The translations under genes and the position numbers were made by a program. Shown piece by piece: positions 1 through 11,860 of a stretch of DNA of 48,333 bases. The DNA comes from Phenylobacterium sp. (GTDB lineage Bacteria; Pseudomonadota; Alphaproteobacteria; Caulobacterales; Caulobacteraceae), in NCBI RefSeq assembly GCF_024508875.1, contig NZ_JANINU010000064.1, positions 1 through 48,333 of the forward strand, read 5' to 3'. Each line of letters opens with the position of its first letter. Position 1 is the stretch's first letter. Below the pieces are notes generated by a model that worked only from the letters and a program-made list of their open reading frames with translations, was not told the origin of the DNA and made no database searches.

Positions 1-768
1 GGCGTGGAGCAGGCGGCGCAGGCGGCCGGCTATTCCGTGCTGCTGGGCGACACCCGCCACGAGCCCGAGCGCGAGGAGCGTTACGGCGAGATGCTCCGGC
101 GCAAGGAGGCCGACGGCCTGATCTTCCTGGGCCACCGCCTGCCCGCGGTCCTCGCCGACATGGTCCGCACCCTGGGCCCGCGGGCGCCCATCGTGAACGG
201 CTGCGAGTTCAGCCCCGAGCTCGGCGTCTCCAGCGCCCACATCGACAACGAGCGCGCGGCCGTCGAGGCCATGGAGCACCTCTACGGCCTGGGGCACGCG
301 CGGATCGGAGTGATCACGGGGCCGCTGGCCAGTCCGATCAGCCGTGACCGCCTGGACGGTGTCCATGCTGCGGCCAAGGCGCATGGGCGCGACGACGACC
401 TGACGGTGGTCACCGGCGACTTCTCGGTTGAGGCGGGCCTGGACCAGACGCTGAAGCTGCTCGAGCGCCCGCAGCCGCCGACGGCGATCTTCTGCTTCAG
501 CGACGAGATGGCCATGGGCGCGCTGGATGCGCTGCGCCGGCGCGGCCTGCGCTGTCCGCAGGACGTCTCGGTCGTGGGCTTCGACGACATCCGCTTCGCC
601 AAGCACGTGAGCCCGGCCCTGACCACCGTGGCTCAGCCGATGGACGCCATCGGGGCGGAGGCCGTCCGGGTGCTGCTCGACATCTTCGCGGGCAAGGCCG
701 AGACCTTGCAGCAGGTGACCCTGCCGCACCGGCTGGTGGTGCGGGAAAGCACCGGGCCGGCCGCCTAG
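1..768 (+). CDS. LacI-family transcriptional regulator, C-terminal part
   Basis: The reading frame is open from the first base, so this is the 3' part of a gene that begins before the window. The visible 255 residues match the periplasmic-binding-protein-like effector domain of LacI/GalR regulators. Typical segments are an [12 protein letters not shown] strand, an inducer-pocket stretch around [19 protein letters not shown], and [21 protein letters not shown] near the C-terminus. The N-terminal helix-turn-helix is outside the window, so the operator and ligand cannot be judged. It converges on hutC, and the two stop codons overlap (TAG on each strand, sharing two bases). It is probably unrelated to histidine utilisation. 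Confidence 0.9.
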   Translation, partial: GVEQAAQAAGYSVLLGDTRHEPEREERYGEMLRRKEADGLIFLGHRLPAVLADMVRTLGPRAPIVNGCEFSPELGVSSAHIDNERAAVEAMEHLYGLGHARIGVITGPLASPISRDRLDGVHAAAKAHGRDDDLTVVTGDFSVEAGLDQTLKLLERPQPPTAIFCFSDEMAMGALDALRRRGLRCPQDVSVVGFDDIRFAKHVSPALTTVAQPMDAIGAEAVRVLLDIFAGKAETLQQVTLPHRLVVRESTGPAA

Positions 769-1478
769 CCGGGCTGGGGCGAGAAGCGGGCGACGAGGTC
801 GTAGGCGTCGCCTGGGAAGGTCAGCCGCACGTGGGTGATGCGCTCGTCCCCGCGCCAGGTGCGCCGGTCCAGGACCAGGCAGGCGGCCGTCGTCGGCAGT
901 CCCAGGGCCGTCGCGGCGGACTTCGACGGATGGGCCGCGCTGATGCGGTGCTCGGCCTCGGTCCAGGGCACGTGGCCCAGCAGCCAGCCGCCCGGCGGCT
1001 CCGCGGCGAAATCGACCTCCGCGGCCTCGGGAACTGCGGCCAGGTTGATGAGCCGCTCCTCCAGGCCGAAGGGGCGCCCGGCGGCGCGGTGCAGGCAGCG
1101 GAGCGACAGGATGCGGCCCGGCCGGACGAGGCCCAGGGCCTCGGCCTCGTCGGAGGTAGCGACCCGCGCGGCCCGGCCCAGAAGCTCGTAGCCGTACGCC
1201 TCGCCGCGGGCGGTCACCTCGGCGGCGATGTCGGGGATGTCCAGCACCACCGAGTGGATGCGCGGACGCGAGACGAAGGTGCCGGCCTTTCGCCGACGCA
1301 CGATCAGCCCCTGCTCGGCCAGCGGCGCCAGGGCCTTGTTCACGGTCATGCGCGAACAGCCGTACGCGGCCATCAGTTCGTGCTCGGACGGCACGCGGTG
1401 ACCGGGCGGCCAGGCGCCCGAGCGGATGCGTTCGGCAATCTCCGCCCGGATGCGCCGGTGAAGGGTCGCCTCACTCAT
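765..1478 (-). CDS. hutC: HutC, GntR-family repressor of histidine utilisation
   Basis: A 237-aa GntR/HutC-type regulator. Residues 1-70 form a winged helix with the recognition segment YGCSRMTVNKALAPLAEQGL and the wing RRRKAGTFVS. The rest is a UTRA ligand domain, which in the family binds urocanate. The gene is translationally coupled to hutF upstream: its ATG overlaps the hutF stop as ATGA. Family knowledge says HutC represses hut genes until urocanate accumulates. A matching operator candidate lies in the hutF/hutI divergent promoter. Because hutC sits in the leftward arm, it probably controls its own expression. Confidence 0.93.
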   Translation of the reverse strand: MSEATLHRRIRAEIAERIRSGAWPPGHRVPSEHELMAAYGCSRMTVNKALAPLAEQGLIVRRRKAGTFVSRPRIHSVVLDIPDIAAEVTARGEAYGYELLGRAARVATSDEAEALGLVRPGRILSLRCLHRAAGRPFGLEERLINLAAVPEAAEVDFAAEPPGGWLLGHVPWTEAEHRISAAHPSKSAATALGLPTTAACLVLDRRTWRGDERITHVRLTFPGDAYDLVARFSPQPG

Positions 1479-2833
1479 CGGCGCAGCAGCCGCGCCAGGG
1501 TCTGGCCGTAGCGCGCGGAGACCGGCCCGCGGGCGACGTGCCGGCCGTCCGCGACCACCCGCCGGCCGCGCCGCCAGACGTGTTCCAGCGGTCCGCCCGC
1601 GAAGACGCGGCTGTCCAGCCAGGCGTCGCCGGATCGGGCCGCATAGGCCTCGTGATCCACAGGAAGGCTGACGAGGTCGGCGGCCGCACCGACCGCGAGC
1701 CCGGCCGCCTGGGGGACGCCCAGGGCCTGACCGCCGCCGGCCAGCGCTTTCCGATAGAGCGTCGCGCCCGTGGCCGCGCCCTGTTCGCCCGCCAGGACAT
1801 TGCGCGCACGGCGCGTGAGACGTTGGCCGTACTCCAGCAGGCGCAGTTCCTCCGCCGCGTCGATGCGGACGTTGGAGTCCGAGCCGACCCCGAAGGCGCC
1901 GCCCTCGGCCAGGTAGCGCGCCGCCGGGAAGACGCCGTCGCCCAGGTTCGCCTCAGTGACGGGGCAAAGGCCGGCCACCGCGCCGCGCGTGGCGATCCTG
2001 CGGCGTTCGCGTTCGGTGACATGGGTCGCGTGGACCAGGCACCAACGGTCGTCGACGGCGAAGCGGTCCTGCAGCCATTCCACGGGACGCGCGCCGCTCC
2101 AGGCCAGGCAGTCGTCGACCTCCCTCACCTGCTCGGCGATATGGATGTGGATCGGCTGGGCGAGGTCGGCGACGAGGCGCAGCTCGTCCTCGGTGACCGC
2201 GCGCAGGCTGTGCGGCGCGACGCCGACCACCGCGTCGGGCAGGCCGGCGAGCGCGGCGCGCGTCGCCTCGTGCAGGCGGACGTAGCCGCCGAGGTCGCTG
2301 ACGAACCGCCGCTGGCCCTCGGTCGGCGCGGCGCCGCCGAAGGCCGAGTGAGCGTAGAAGACCGGCAGCAGGGTCAGGCCGATCCCGGTCTCCTCCGCGG
2401 CAGCCGCGATCCGCCCTGCCATCTCGGCCGGATCCGCGTAGGGCCGCCCGTCGGAATCGTGGTGCAGGTAGTGGAATTCGCCCACGCGGGTGAAGCCGCT
2501 CTCCAGCATCTCCAGGAAGGCCTGGGCGGCGATCGCCTGCACGTCGTCGGGCGAGAGCTGGGCCACGAAGCGGTACATCACCTCGCGCCAGGTCCAGAAG
2601 CTGTCGCCCTGCGGCCCGCCCACCTCGGTGAGGCCGGCCATGGCGCGCTGGAAGGCATGGCTGTGCAGGTTCGGCAAGCCGGGGACGGCGATCCCGCCAC
2701 GCTCGTCGCCGGCCTTCGGCTCGGCGTCCACCTGGATCGCGGCGACGAAGCCGGCTGACGTTTCGACCCGCACGCGCGTGGCCCAGCCGTCCGCCAATAG
2801 CGCGTGTTCGAACCAGAGCGTCGGGTCGGCCAT
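1475..2833 (-). CDS. hutF: Formimidoylglutamate deiminase HutF
   Basis: A 452-aa amidohydrolase-superfamily enzyme. It deiminates N-formimidoyl-L-glutamate to N-formyl-L-glutamate and ammonia, which commits the pathway to the HutF/HutG branch. Metal-site motifs are visible: [11 protein letters not shown] near residue 58, [15 protein letters not shown], and GSDSNVRID toward the C-terminus. The ATG at 2833 is preceded by GAGGAAAGG, a strong ribosome binding site, which settles the start. It is the first gene of the leftward hutF-hutC unit and diverges from hutI. The partner deformylase hutG is on the other arm, so the route is complete. Confidence 0.95.
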   Translation of the reverse strand: MADPTLWFEHALLADGWATRVRVETSAGFVAAIQVDAEPKAGDERGGIAVPGLPNLHSHAFQRAMAGLTEVGGPQGDSFWTWREVMYRFVAQLSPDDVQAIAAQAFLEMLESGFTRVGEFHYLHHDSDGRPYADPAEMAGRIAAAAEETGIGLTLLPVFYAHSAFGGAAPTEGQRRFVSDLGGYVRLHEATRAALAGLPDAVVGVAPHSLRAVTEDELRLVADLAQPIHIHIAEQVREVDDCLAWSGARPVEWLQDRFAVDDRWCLVHATHVTERERRRIATRGAVAGLCPVTEANLGDGVFPAARYLAEGGAFGVGSDSNVRIDAAEELRLLEYGQRLTRRARNVLAGEQGAATGATLYRKALAGGGQALGVPQAAGLAVGAAADLVSLPVDHEAYAARSGDAWLDSRVFAGGPLEHVWRRGRRVVADGRHVARGPVSARYGQTLARLLRR

Positions 2834-2877
2834 GGCCTTTCCTCAAGCGCGTCGCGGGGGGCGGCAAGCGTCACATA

Positions 2878-2887
2878 TGTCTATACA
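2878..2887. promoter_or_regulatory. Candidate HutC operator between hutF and hutI
   Basis: The sequence TGTCTATACA differs at one base from the TGTATATACA-type core recognised by HutC in pseudomonads. It sits in the 91-bp gap between the divergent hutF and hutI starts, flanked by A/T-rich bases in an otherwise very GC-rich locus. One protein bound here could repress both arms. The motif is seen in the sequence; the regulatory role is inferred. Confidence 0.6.
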
Positions 2888-2924
2888 AAAAGAAGTCGTA
2901 GTCCTAGGGTCCGCGAGCGATTGG

Positions 2925-4142
2925 ATGGAGGACGTCGTGCGCTGCGACCGGGTCTGGCGGAATGCGCGCCTCGCGACCCTCGCGCCGGGCCCGTCGGGGC
3001 CGGGCGAGGTCGAGGGCGGCGTGGTCGCGGCCCGCGAAGGCCGGATCGCGTGGATCGGCGCCGAGGCCGACGCGCCGGCGTTCGTGGCCGACGAGACCTT
3101 CGACTGCGAAGGCCGCTGGATCACCCCGGGCCTGATCGACCCGCACACCCATCTGGTCCACGGCGGCGACCGCGCCCGGGAATTCGAACTGCGGCTGGCC
3201 GGCGCCAGTTACGAGGAGATCGCCGGCGCCGGCGGCGGGATCGTCTCGACCATGACCGCCACCCGCGCCGCCACCGAGGATGAGTTGGTCGTCCAGGCCC
3301 TGCCGCGCCTGGACGCGCTGATCGCCGAGGGCGTCACCACGGTCGAGGTGAAATCGGGCTACGGCCTGTCGCTGGAGCACGAGCGCAAGTGCCTGCGCGC
3401 GGCGCGCCGGCTGGGCGAGCTGCGGCCGGTCGCGATCACCACCACCTTCCTCGGCGCCCACGCCCTGCCGCCGGAGTTCAAGGGCGACCCCGACGGCTAC
3501 ATCGACCTCGTCTGCCGCGAGATGATCCCGGCCGTGGCGGCCGAGGGGCTGGCGGACGCGGTCGACGCCTTCTGCGAGGGCATCGGCTTCACCTCCGAAC
3601 AGACCCGTCGGGTGTTCGAAGCCGCCAAGATCCACGGCCTCCCCGTCAAGCTGCACGCCGAACAGCTCTCCAACCTGCACGGCGCGTCCCTGGCGGCAGC
3701 CTTCGGCGCCCTGTCGGCCGACCATCTGGAGCACCTCGACGTCGGCGGCATCGACGCCATGGCGCGTGCCGGGACGGTCGCGACGCTGCTGCCGGGCGCC
3801 TACTACTTCGTCCGCGAGACCAAGCGGCCGCCAGTCGAAGGCCTGCGGGCCGCGGGCGTGCCGGTCGCGCTGGCCACCGACTGCAACCCCGGCACCTCGC
3901 CGCTCACCTCGCTGCTGCTGGCGATGAACATGGCCGCGACGCTGTTCCGGCTGACGGTCGAGGAGTGCCTGGCCGGCGTGACGCGCGAGGCCGCGCGCGC
4001 GCTGGGCCGCCTCGGCGACGTCGGCACGCTGGAAGCCGGCAAGGCCTGCGACCTCGCCATCTGGGACATCGAGCGTCCCGCCGAGCTCGTCTACCGGATG
4101 GGCTTCAACCCCCTGCACGCCCGCGTCTGGAGAGGCCTTTGA
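2925..4142 (+). CDS. hutI: Imidazolonepropionase HutI
   Basis: A 405-aa amidohydrolase that opens 4-imidazolone-5-propionate to N-formimidoylglutamate, the third step of histidine breakdown. Zinc motif HTH lies at residues 74-76, followed by [16 protein letters not shown] and [10 protein letters not shown]. The frame stays open far upstream. An ATG at 2877 would lie inside the putative HutC operator, so ATG 2925 is preferred: it gives the usual family length and places [11 protein letters not shown] at the N-terminus. First gene of the rightward hutIHGUD arm. Its stop overlaps the TTG start of hutH. Confidence 0.93.
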   Translation: MEDVVRCDRVWRNARLATLAPGPSGPGEVEGGVVAAREGRIAWIGAEADAPAFVADETFDCEGRWITPGLIDPHTHLVHGGDRAREFELRLAGASYEEIAGAGGGIVSTMTATRAATEDELVVQALPRLDALIAEGVTTVEVKSGYGLSLEHERKCLRAARRLGELRPVAITTTFLGAHALPPEFKGDPDGYIDLVCREMIPAVAAEGLADAVDAFCEGIGFTSEQTRRVFEAAKIHGLPVKLHAEQLSNLHGASLAAAFGALSADHLEHLDVGGIDAMARAGTVATLLPGAYYFVRETKRPPVEGLRAAGVPVALATDCNPGTSPLTSLLLAMNMAATLFRLTVEECLAGVTREAARALGRLGDVGTLEAGKACDLAIWDIERPAELVYRMGFNPLHARVWRGL

Positions 4143-5671
4143 ACGACGTCCTGCTGGTCCCCGGCGACACGCCGCTCTCCGCCTGGCGGGAGGTCTACCG
4201 CGGCGCGTCCGTGCGGCTGCCCGCCGCCGCCGCCGCCGGCCCCATAGCCGCGAGCGCCGCCGCCATCGAGCGCATCCTGGCCAAGGGCGAGCCGGTCTAC
4301 GGCATCAACACCGGCTTCGGGAAGCTGGCCAGCGTGCGCATCGACGATGCGGACCTCGCCACGCTCCAGCGCAACATCGTGCTGTCCCACGCCGCCGGGA
4401 CAGGCGAGCCGTCGCCCACCGCCATCGTGCGCCTGATGATGGCGCTGAAGCTGGCCAGCCTGGCCCAGGGCGCCTCGGGCGTGCGGCCAGCCACCGTCGC
4501 GCTGCTGGAGAGGATGATCGTCGCCGGCCTGACCCCCGTCGTGCCGAGCCAAGGCTCGGTCGGAGCCTCGGGCGACCTGGCCCCACTGTCGCACATGGCC
4601 GCCGCCATGATCGGCGTCGGCGAGATCGAGGTGGGCGGCGTGCGCAAGCCCGCCGACATCGCTCTGCGGTCTTCCGGACTTGAGCCGCTGGCGCTCGGGC
4701 CGAAGGAAGGCCTCGCCCTGCTGAACGGCACCCAGTTCTCGACCGCCAATGCGCTGGCCGGGCTGTTCGAGGCCGAGCGGCTGTTCCAGTCGGCGCTGGT
4801 CACTGGCGCTCTGTCGACCGAGGCGGCGAAGGGTTCGGACACGCCCTTCGACCACCGCATCCATGCCCTGCGCCGCCAGCCAGGGCAGATCGAGACGGGC
4901 GATGCGCTGCGCGTGCTGATGGCCGGCTCGGCGATCCGCGCTTCACACCTGAAGGACGACGAGCGGGTGCAGGATCCGTACTGCCTGCGCTGTCAGCCGC
5001 AGGTGATGGGCGCGGCGCTGGACGTGCTGCGCCAGGCAGCGGCCACGCTGGGCTACGAGGCCAACGGCGTCTCGGACAATCCGCTGATCTTCGCGGACAC
5101 CGACGAGGCGCTGTCGGGGGGCAACTTCCACGCCGAGCCGGTGGCCTTCGCGGCCGACATGATCGCGCTGGCGATCTGCGAGATCGGCTCGCTGGCCGAG
5201 CGGCGGATCGCCATGCTCGTGGACCCGGCGCTCAGCGGGCTGCCGGCGTTCCTCACCCCCAAGCCCGGCCTGAACTCGGGCTTCATGATCCCGCAGGTGA
5301 CGGCCGCGGCGCTGGTCTCCGAGAACAAGCAGCGCGCCTATCCGGCCAGCGTCGACTCCATCCCGACATCCGCCAACCAGGAGGACCACGTCTCCATGGC
5401 CGCCCACGGCGCCGCGCGGCTGCTGTCCATGGCGAGGAACGCCACGGCGGTCGCGGGGATCGAATTGCTGGCGGCGGCGCAGGGCTGCGACTTCCATCGC
5501 CCGCTGGCGTCGAGCCCGGCGCTGGAGGCGGTGCGCACGCTGCTGCGCGGCCAGGTCCCGCACCTGGACGATGACCGCCACTTCCACCCGGACATGGAGG
5601 CCGCCAACGCGCTGGTCCGCTCGGGCGGCGTGGTGACCGCCGTCGCCTTGCCCTTGCCCGGTGTCGCATGA
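4139..5671 (+). CDS. hutH: Histidine ammonia-lyase HutH
   Basis: A 510-aa enzyme that deaminates L-histidine to trans-urocanate, the entry step of the pathway. The Ala-Ser-Gly triad that cyclises to the MIO electrophile is at residues 143-145 ([12 protein letters not shown]). Downstream conserved stretches include [23 protein letters not shown] and NQEDHVSM. The start is taken as the TTG at 4139, which overlaps the hutI stop as TTGA and has an AGAGG ribosome binding site just upstream. This gives the normal family length; the frame has no better in-frame ATG near. It is coupled to hutG by an ATGA overlap. Confidence 0.95.
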   Translation: MNDVLLVPGDTPLSAWREVYRGASVRLPAAAAAGPIAASAAAIERILAKGEPVYGINTGFGKLASVRIDDADLATLQRNIVLSHAAGTGEPSPTAIVRLMMALKLASLAQGASGVRPATVALLERMIVAGLTPVVPSQGSVGASGDLAPLSHMAAAMIGVGEIEVGGVRKPADIALRSSGLEPLALGPKEGLALLNGTQFSTANALAGLFEAERLFQSALVTGALSTEAAKGSDTPFDHRIHALRRQPGQIETGDALRVLMAGSAIRASHLKDDERVQDPYCLRCQPQVMGAALDVLRQAAATLGYEANGVSDNPLIFADTDEALSGGNFHAEPVAFAADMIALAICEIGSLAERRIAMLVDPALSGLPAFLTPKPGLNSGFMIPQVTAAALVSENKQRAYPASVDSIPTSANQEDHVSMAAHGAARLLSMARNATAVAGIELLAAAQGCDFHRPLASSPALEAVRTLLRGQVPHLDDDRHFHPDMEAANALVRSGGVVTAVALPLPGVA

Positions 5672-6476
5672 GCGAGTGGCTGCAGGTCCACCGCGGCGAC
5701 GCGCCGCTGGTCGTCAGCTTCCCGCACACCGGGACGGAGCTGCCGACGGGGATCGCCGCGCGGCTGATCTCGCCCTGGCTGGCGCGCAAGGACGCCGACT
5801 GGTGGATCGAACAGCTCTACGACTTCGCGCCCGCGCTGGGCGCCACGACGATCCGCACGGCCATGAGCCGCACGGTCATCGACGTGAACCGCGACCCGTC
5901 CGGCGCCTCGCTCTATCCCGGCCAGGCGACGACGGCGCTCTGCCCCACCACGACCTTCGATGGGGAGCCGCTGTACAGAACGGGTGAACCCGATAAGGCC
6001 GAGATCGAGCGCCGGCGCGCCGAGTATTTCGACCCGTACCACGCCGCCCTGCGGGCCGAGCTGGACCGGCTGCGCGCGATCCACGGCAAGGTGGTGCTGT
6101 ACGAGGCCCATTCGATCCGCTCGGCGATCCCACGGCTGTTCGACGACCTGCTGCCGAACTTCAACATCGGCACGAATTCCGGCGCGAGCTGCGACCCCGC
6201 GCTGACCGCGGCGGTGGAGGCGGCCTGCGACGCCAGCGAGTTCAGCCGCGTCACCAACGGCCGCTTCAAGGGCGGCTGGACAACCCGCCACTACGGCCAA
6301 CCCGCGGGCGGCGTCCACGCCATCCAGATGGAGCTGGCCTGCCGCGGCTACATGGACGAGCCGCCGGGACTGCTCACCTCGCTCATCTGGCCCACGCCCT
6401 ACACGCCCGAGCGCGCCGCCCCGATGCGGGCCGCCCTCGTCAACGTCCTCAACGCCTGCCTGGACTTCGCCAAGTC

Positions 6477-6480
<4 letters not shown>
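5668..6480 (+). CDS. hutG: N-formylglutamate deformylase HutG
   Basis: A 270-aa N-formylglutamate amidohydrolase that releases formate and L-glutamate, the last step after HutF. Family features seen are [12 protein letters not shown] near the N-terminus, [13 protein letters not shown], the EAHSIRS segment, and [23 protein letters not shown]. This is the formylglutamate type, not the arginase-like HutG formimidoylglutamase, which agrees with hutF being present. The start ATG overlaps the hutH stop, and the stop overlaps the hutU start, so the whole arm looks translationally coupled. Confidence 0.94.
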
Positions 6481-8143
<1,663 letters not shown>

Positions 8144-8144
<1 letters not shown>

Positions 8145-8697
8145 TGCAGATCCTGCGCGCCGCCGATCGGGTCGCCACGCCGTGGAAGAACGGCGGCGGG
8201 ATCACCCGGGAGGTCGCCGCCTCGCCGCCGGGCGCCGGCTTCGACGATTTCCACTGGCGGGTGAGCATGGCCGAGGTCCGGACGGATGGGCCGTTCTCGG
8301 TGTTCCCCGGCGTCGACCGTGTGCTGGTCGTACTGGAGGGACGGCTGGCGCTGTCGGTCCAGGGCCTGGGCGACTTCGACCTGGCGGCGGGTTCGAGCGC
8401 CGCCGCCTTCCCGGGCGACGCGCCGACCATCGGCCGGGTGATCGAAGGGCCGGTCCTGGACCTCAACGTCATGACGCGCCGCGGCGGGGCCGCCGCCCGA
8501 CTGCAACGGCTCGTGGTCGCGGGGCCCCAGGCCCTGCCCGCCGCGTCCGGCCGCCGGCTGCTGATCGCCGGGGGGCCGATGCGCGCGGGGAGCTTCGGCT
8601 GGAGCGGTATGACGCGCTGCTGCTGGAGATGGCCGACGCGCCGTTGGTGCTGGACGCCGAGCGGCCGACCGCTGGATACCTGGTGGCGTTCGCCTAA
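8144..8697 (+). pseudogene. hutD: hutD with a one-base frameshift
   Basis: A HutD-family cupin protein, thought to act in regulation of the hut pathway. The first part reads in one frame from ATG 8144 (ADRVATPWKNGGGITREV, family-typical) to about LLIAGG. The family-like C-terminus (GELRLERYDALLLEMADAP, ending 8697) is in a different frame. The break lies at the six-G run 8570-8575. One extra G would join the halves as LLIAGGADARGELRLER and give a 184-aa protein of normal HutD length. Without it, the upstream frame runs on in unrelated sequence to 8926, into the opposing methyltransferase gene. This may be a real mutation, a slippery phase-variable tract, or a sequencing error. Confidence 0.85.
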
Positions 8698-8708
8698 CGG
8701 CGCGACGC

Positions 8709-9467
8709 CTAGGGCCAGCCGACCAGGAGGCGGACCGAGCCCTCATACGCCGGCAGGCGCCGCCAGGCGCCGTAGCGTTCGTCCCAGCGTCCTGAGTCCA
8801 GGTCGTCCGAAAGCCGTGCGACGAACCGGGGCTCGACCTCAGGCCCGACGAAGCCCCAGGACGACTGGGCGCGCCGCACGGCGGGGTCCAGCAGGCGCTC
8901 GGGCCGGCCATAGAAGGCCTCGGTGAATCCGTCCGTGCAGTCGATGGGGATGGGGACGACGCGCACCTCGACCTTCGACCCAAGCGCCGCCGCCGTCTGG
9001 GAGATGTCGGGATAGCGACGCTGTTCGGCGGCGATCAGTTCGGGCGCATAGTCGTTCAGCCACCAGTCGCCCAGCGCCGGCCCGTCGAACGCCAGCACCA
9101 CGACCGGCCCCCGCGCCACGCGCCGAAGCTCGGCGAGCCCCTTCGTGCGATCGGCCCACTGGTGGACGGTCGCCACCGCCATCGCGGCGTCCACGGCGCC
9201 GTCGTCCAGCGGCAGGGCCTCCGCGTAGGCGTGGATGGCGATGGCCGCGCCGGGCGGCCGCTGCGCGCGCATGACCGCCGAGGGCTCGACCGCCAGCAAC
9301 CGCCGTCCCGCCGGCTCGTACGAGCCCGCGCCGGCCCCGACGTTGACGACGGTCTGCGCATCCCCCAGCGCCGCCTCGATCGCCGCTGCGATGCGCGGAT
9401 CCGGGCGCCGTTGCGTCGCGTAGCCCTGGCCGGTGCTGTCGTAATCCACGTCCCCGCCCGCACGCAT
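8709..9467 (-). CDS. Class I SAM-dependent methyltransferase
   Basis: A 252-aa methyltransferase of the UbiE/type-11 kind. The SAM-binding motif VVNVGAGAGSYE is near residue 40, an acidic residue ends the next strand (LLAVEPSAVM), and DDGAVDAAMAVATVHQW is the post-II motif. The target is unknown. It converges on hutD with only 11 bp between stop codons, and the extended wrong frame of hutD would run into it. Upstream lies a 116-bp gap shared with a divergent LysR gene, which may regulate it. Confidence 0.85.
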   Translation of the reverse strand: MRAGGDVDYDSTGQGYATQRRPDPRIAAAIEAALGDAQTVVNVGAGAGSYEPAGRRLLAVEPSAVMRAQRPPGAAIAIHAYAEALPLDDGAVDAAMAVATVHQWADRTKGLAELRRVARGPVVVLAFDGPALGDWWLNDYAPELIAAEQRRYPDISQTAAALGSKVEVRVVPIPIDCTDGFTEAFYGRPERLLDPAVRRAQSSWGFVGPEVEPRFVARLSDDLDSGRWDERYGAWRRLPAYEGSVRLLVGWP

Positions 9468-9583
9468 CCGATCGCTTCCTTCACATTTGATCCAATGCGC
9501 ATCGACTTAGAGCGGCGTGTCCCTCTGGAAAATCGAGTTCGGATCGCGCACTCTGTGAGCAGACTTCACGAATAGGCGGTCAC

Positions 9584-10465
9584 GTGCGCCCCCAACTGCC
9601 CCCGCTCTCCACCCTGCGCGCCTTCGAGGCCGTGGCGCGCCTGGGTTCGGTCAGCCGGGCCGCGGCCGAGCTGGGGCGGACGCACGGCGCGGTCAGCAAG
9701 CAGCTCCGCACGCTCCACGATCACGCAGGCCTGCCGCTGTTCGACAAGGTGGGGACGGGCCTGCGGGCGAACGCCGCCGGACGCCGGCTCGCCGCGGCGG
9801 TCGGCGAGGCGCTGGACACCTTGGCCGAGCACTACGCCGACGTCGTGCGCGAGGCCCGGTCACCGGCCGTCCACGTCGCCTGCAGCGTCAGCTTCGCCAT
9901 GGGCTGGCTGGCGCCGCGCCTGCCCGCCTTTTCCGCCGCCCACCCGGACGTGCGCCTCCGCCTCTCGATGACCTCCGCGCGCGAGATGCGCGAGGAACGC
10001 GACGCCGACCTCACCATCCTCTGGGACCGCTCGGCCTATTCGCCCGCCGACCAGGCGCGGGCCATCCGCCTCGCCGACAGCGCCTTCGGCGTCGTGGCGG
10101 CGCCCGACTATCCCGCCCGGCTGGCGGGCCACACGCTGACGGCGCCGCGCCGCATCCTCCACGACCACACCTCGCGCGCCTGGGAAGAGTGGTCCAGCGC
10201 CACCGGTGTCCGTCTCGCGACCGAAACGTCCGTGTCGTTTCCGCACACGCACCTGTGCCTGGGCGCGGCGGTAGGCGGCATGGGCGTGGCGATCGTCGAG
10301 CGGCGCCTTGCGGCGGCCGACATCGCCGCGGGCCGCCTCGTTGCGGTCGGCGCCTTCATCCCGTTCGAGGACGGCTTCGCCGCGATCCCCCACCGCACGA
10401 AGGCGCTCGCGCCGGAGACCCGGCTGTTCCTGGATTGGCTGAAGGCGGGGCTGGAGGCCGACTGA
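9584..10465 (+). CDS. LysR-family transcriptional regulator (GcvA-like)
   Basis: A 293-aa LysR regulator. Residues 1-65 are the winged helix (LPPLSTLRAFEAVARLGSVS, then THGAVSKQLRTLHDHAGLPLF), followed by a substrate-binding domain of the GcvA subgroup. The start is GTG 9584 with AGGCGG eight bases upstream. It diverges from the methyltransferase gene, the classic layout for LysR control of a neighbour, though no convincing T-N11-A operator could be singled out. The inducer is unknown. Confidence 0.88.
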   Translation: MRPQLPPLSTLRAFEAVARLGSVSRAAAELGRTHGAVSKQLRTLHDHAGLPLFDKVGTGLRANAAGRRLAAAVGEALDTLAEHYADVVREARSPAVHVACSVSFAMGWLAPRLPAFSAAHPDVRLRLSMTSAREMREERDADLTILWDRSAYSPADQARAIRLADSAFGVVAAPDYPARLAGHTLTAPRRILHDHTSRAWEEWSSATGVRLATETSVSFPHTHLCLGAAVGGMGVAIVERRLAAADIAAGRLVAVGAFIPFEDGFAAIPHRTKALAPETRLFLDWLKAGLEAD

Positions 10466-10553
10466 GGCGCCCCTGCCGACCAGCTATCCGACGCGGGATT
10501 GAGGTGTCCGGGCGGCGGCGGCGTCGAAGATGCAGGACACCGGAGACAGCCGC

Positions 10554-11135
10554 ATGACGTCGATCAGAGGGCTCTCAACCGCCTTGGCCACCCTTGCCGT
10601 GACCGTGTCGGCCTGGCCAGGGCCAGCGGCCGCCCAGCCGCTGGAAGCTGGACCGACGGCGCCGCCCGGCGAGACGAGTTGGCGCGCCGCCGGGCGCGCG
10701 GCCGGGGACATCCTGGCCCAGCCCATCCGCGACGCCGGGCTGCTCACGGCCGAGATTCCCGACCCCCTGGTGCGGGCGACCATCGATCCCTACGCCCTGC
10801 CCGATCCGGCGAGCTGTACGGAGATCCAGTCCGAGATCGGCGATCTCAATGGCGTGCTTGGGTCGGACCTGGCCGGCGACTTCGGCCCTCGGGAAGGGCG
10901 CGCCGCGCGGCTGGCCGAAGCCGGCGGCCGGGCGGCAGTGAACTCGCTCATCCCCTTCCGGGTCGTGGTTCGCGAACTGACGGGCGCGGCGCCGGCTCAG
11001 CGTCGCTTCCAGGCGGCGGTCGACCTCGGCTATGCCCGCCGCGGCTTCCTTCGCGCGGTCTATCGGCTCCGCAACTGCGAGGCGGAGCCGGCCGCCACGG
11101 GCGACGCACCGGCCTCCGAGGTCGCCGTCCGCTAG
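10554..11135 (+). CDS. Exported protein of unknown function
   Basis: 193 aa. The N-terminus MTSIRGLSTALATLAVTVSAWPG plus an AAA-Q junction is a Sec signal peptide. ATG 10554 is preferred over the in-frame ATG at 10530 because GGAG lies eight bases upstream and the signal peptide then starts cleanly. The mature part has no domain I recognise. It contains two cysteines (CTEI and RNCE) that could form a disulfide, and a conserved-looking VNSLIPFRVVVRELTGA segment. Probably periplasmic. Confidence 0.7.
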   Translation: MTSIRGLSTALATLAVTVSAWPGPAAAQPLEAGPTAPPGETSWRAAGRAAGDILAQPIRDAGLLTAEIPDPLVRATIDPYALPDPASCTEIQSEIGDLNGVLGSDLAGDFGPREGRAARLAEAGGRAAVNSLIPFRVVVRELTGAAPAQRRFQAAVDLGYARRGFLRAVYRLRNCEAEPAATGDAPASEVAVR

Positions 11136-11215
11136 GCGCGATACGCCGAACCGGAAGCCGGCTCGGCGAAGAGATCGCGCTCGAGATCAAGCAGATGGAA
11201 CGCCGGACGCTTCGG

Positions 11216-11857
11216 TCACGCCGCCTTCTCGACGACGCCGACCAGGCCCGGCACGCCGCCGCGCAGACGCACGGACGACACCCGGACCGCATCCGCCGGA
11301 AAGGGGCCCGCCGCCAGCGCGGCCGCCAGGCCTTGCGCGTCGAACGTCCTGTGGTGGCCGGCCCCGATGAAGCCCCACCGGGCCATGGCCGACGCGTCGG
11401 TCGCATAGACGCTGATCCGTCCGCCGGGACGCAGGACCCGGTCGAGTTCGGCCAGCACCGCGTGCGGATCGGACCAGAAGTAGGCGACGTTCACCGCGAG
11501 GATCCGGTCGACGCTGCGGTCCGCAAGCCCGGTCGCCTCGAAGCTGCCCAGTGAAAGCCGGACCCGGCCGGCCGCGATCGCGGCGCGGTTTCTCGCCTCG
11601 GCCTGGGCCAGCATGGCCGACGACTGGTCGACGCCGAAGACCGTCCCCCCGGACGCGAGCCTCGCCAGCCCCCGGACGCCCTCGCCCGGCCCGAAGCCGA
11701 GCTCGAGGACGTCGTGGTGGGTGCGCACGTCCAGGGCCCGGATCGCCTGCGCGTTCGGCTCGGCGTTGACGACCCGCATCAGTTGGCCCACCAGCCGACC
11801 CCAGCCACCCCGCGGATGCCGCAGGTGGCCGGCGAAGGCGTCGGAGATCGACGCCAT
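11216..11857 (-). CDS. Class I SAM-dependent methyltransferase
   Basis: A 213-aa methyltransferase with the motif VLELGFGPGEGVRGLA near residue 52, TVFGVDQSSAML as the acidic strand end, and VNVAYFWSDPHAVLAELDRVLRPGG as the post-III region of the type-11 family. The substrate is unknown. The stop of the upstream leftward gene (11861) is only 3 bp from this ATG, so the pair is probably one transcription unit. Confidence 0.85.
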   Translation of the reverse strand: MASISDAFAGHLRHPRGGWGRLVGQLMRVVNAEPNAQAIRALDVRTHHDVLELGFGPGEGVRGLARLASGGTVFGVDQSSAMLAQAEARNRAAIAAGRVRLSLGSFEATGLADRSVDRILAVNVAYFWSDPHAVLAELDRVLRPGGRISVYATDASAMARWGFIGAGHHRTFDAQGLAAALAAGPFPADAVRVSSVRLRGGVPGLVGVVEKAA

Positions 11858-11860
11858 GGC

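Noticed and set aside
2490..2924. N-terminal extension of hutI reaching into hutF
   Set aside because: The extra sequence is antisense to hutF and lacks homology to imidazolonepropionases; the family-like N-terminus begins at 2925.
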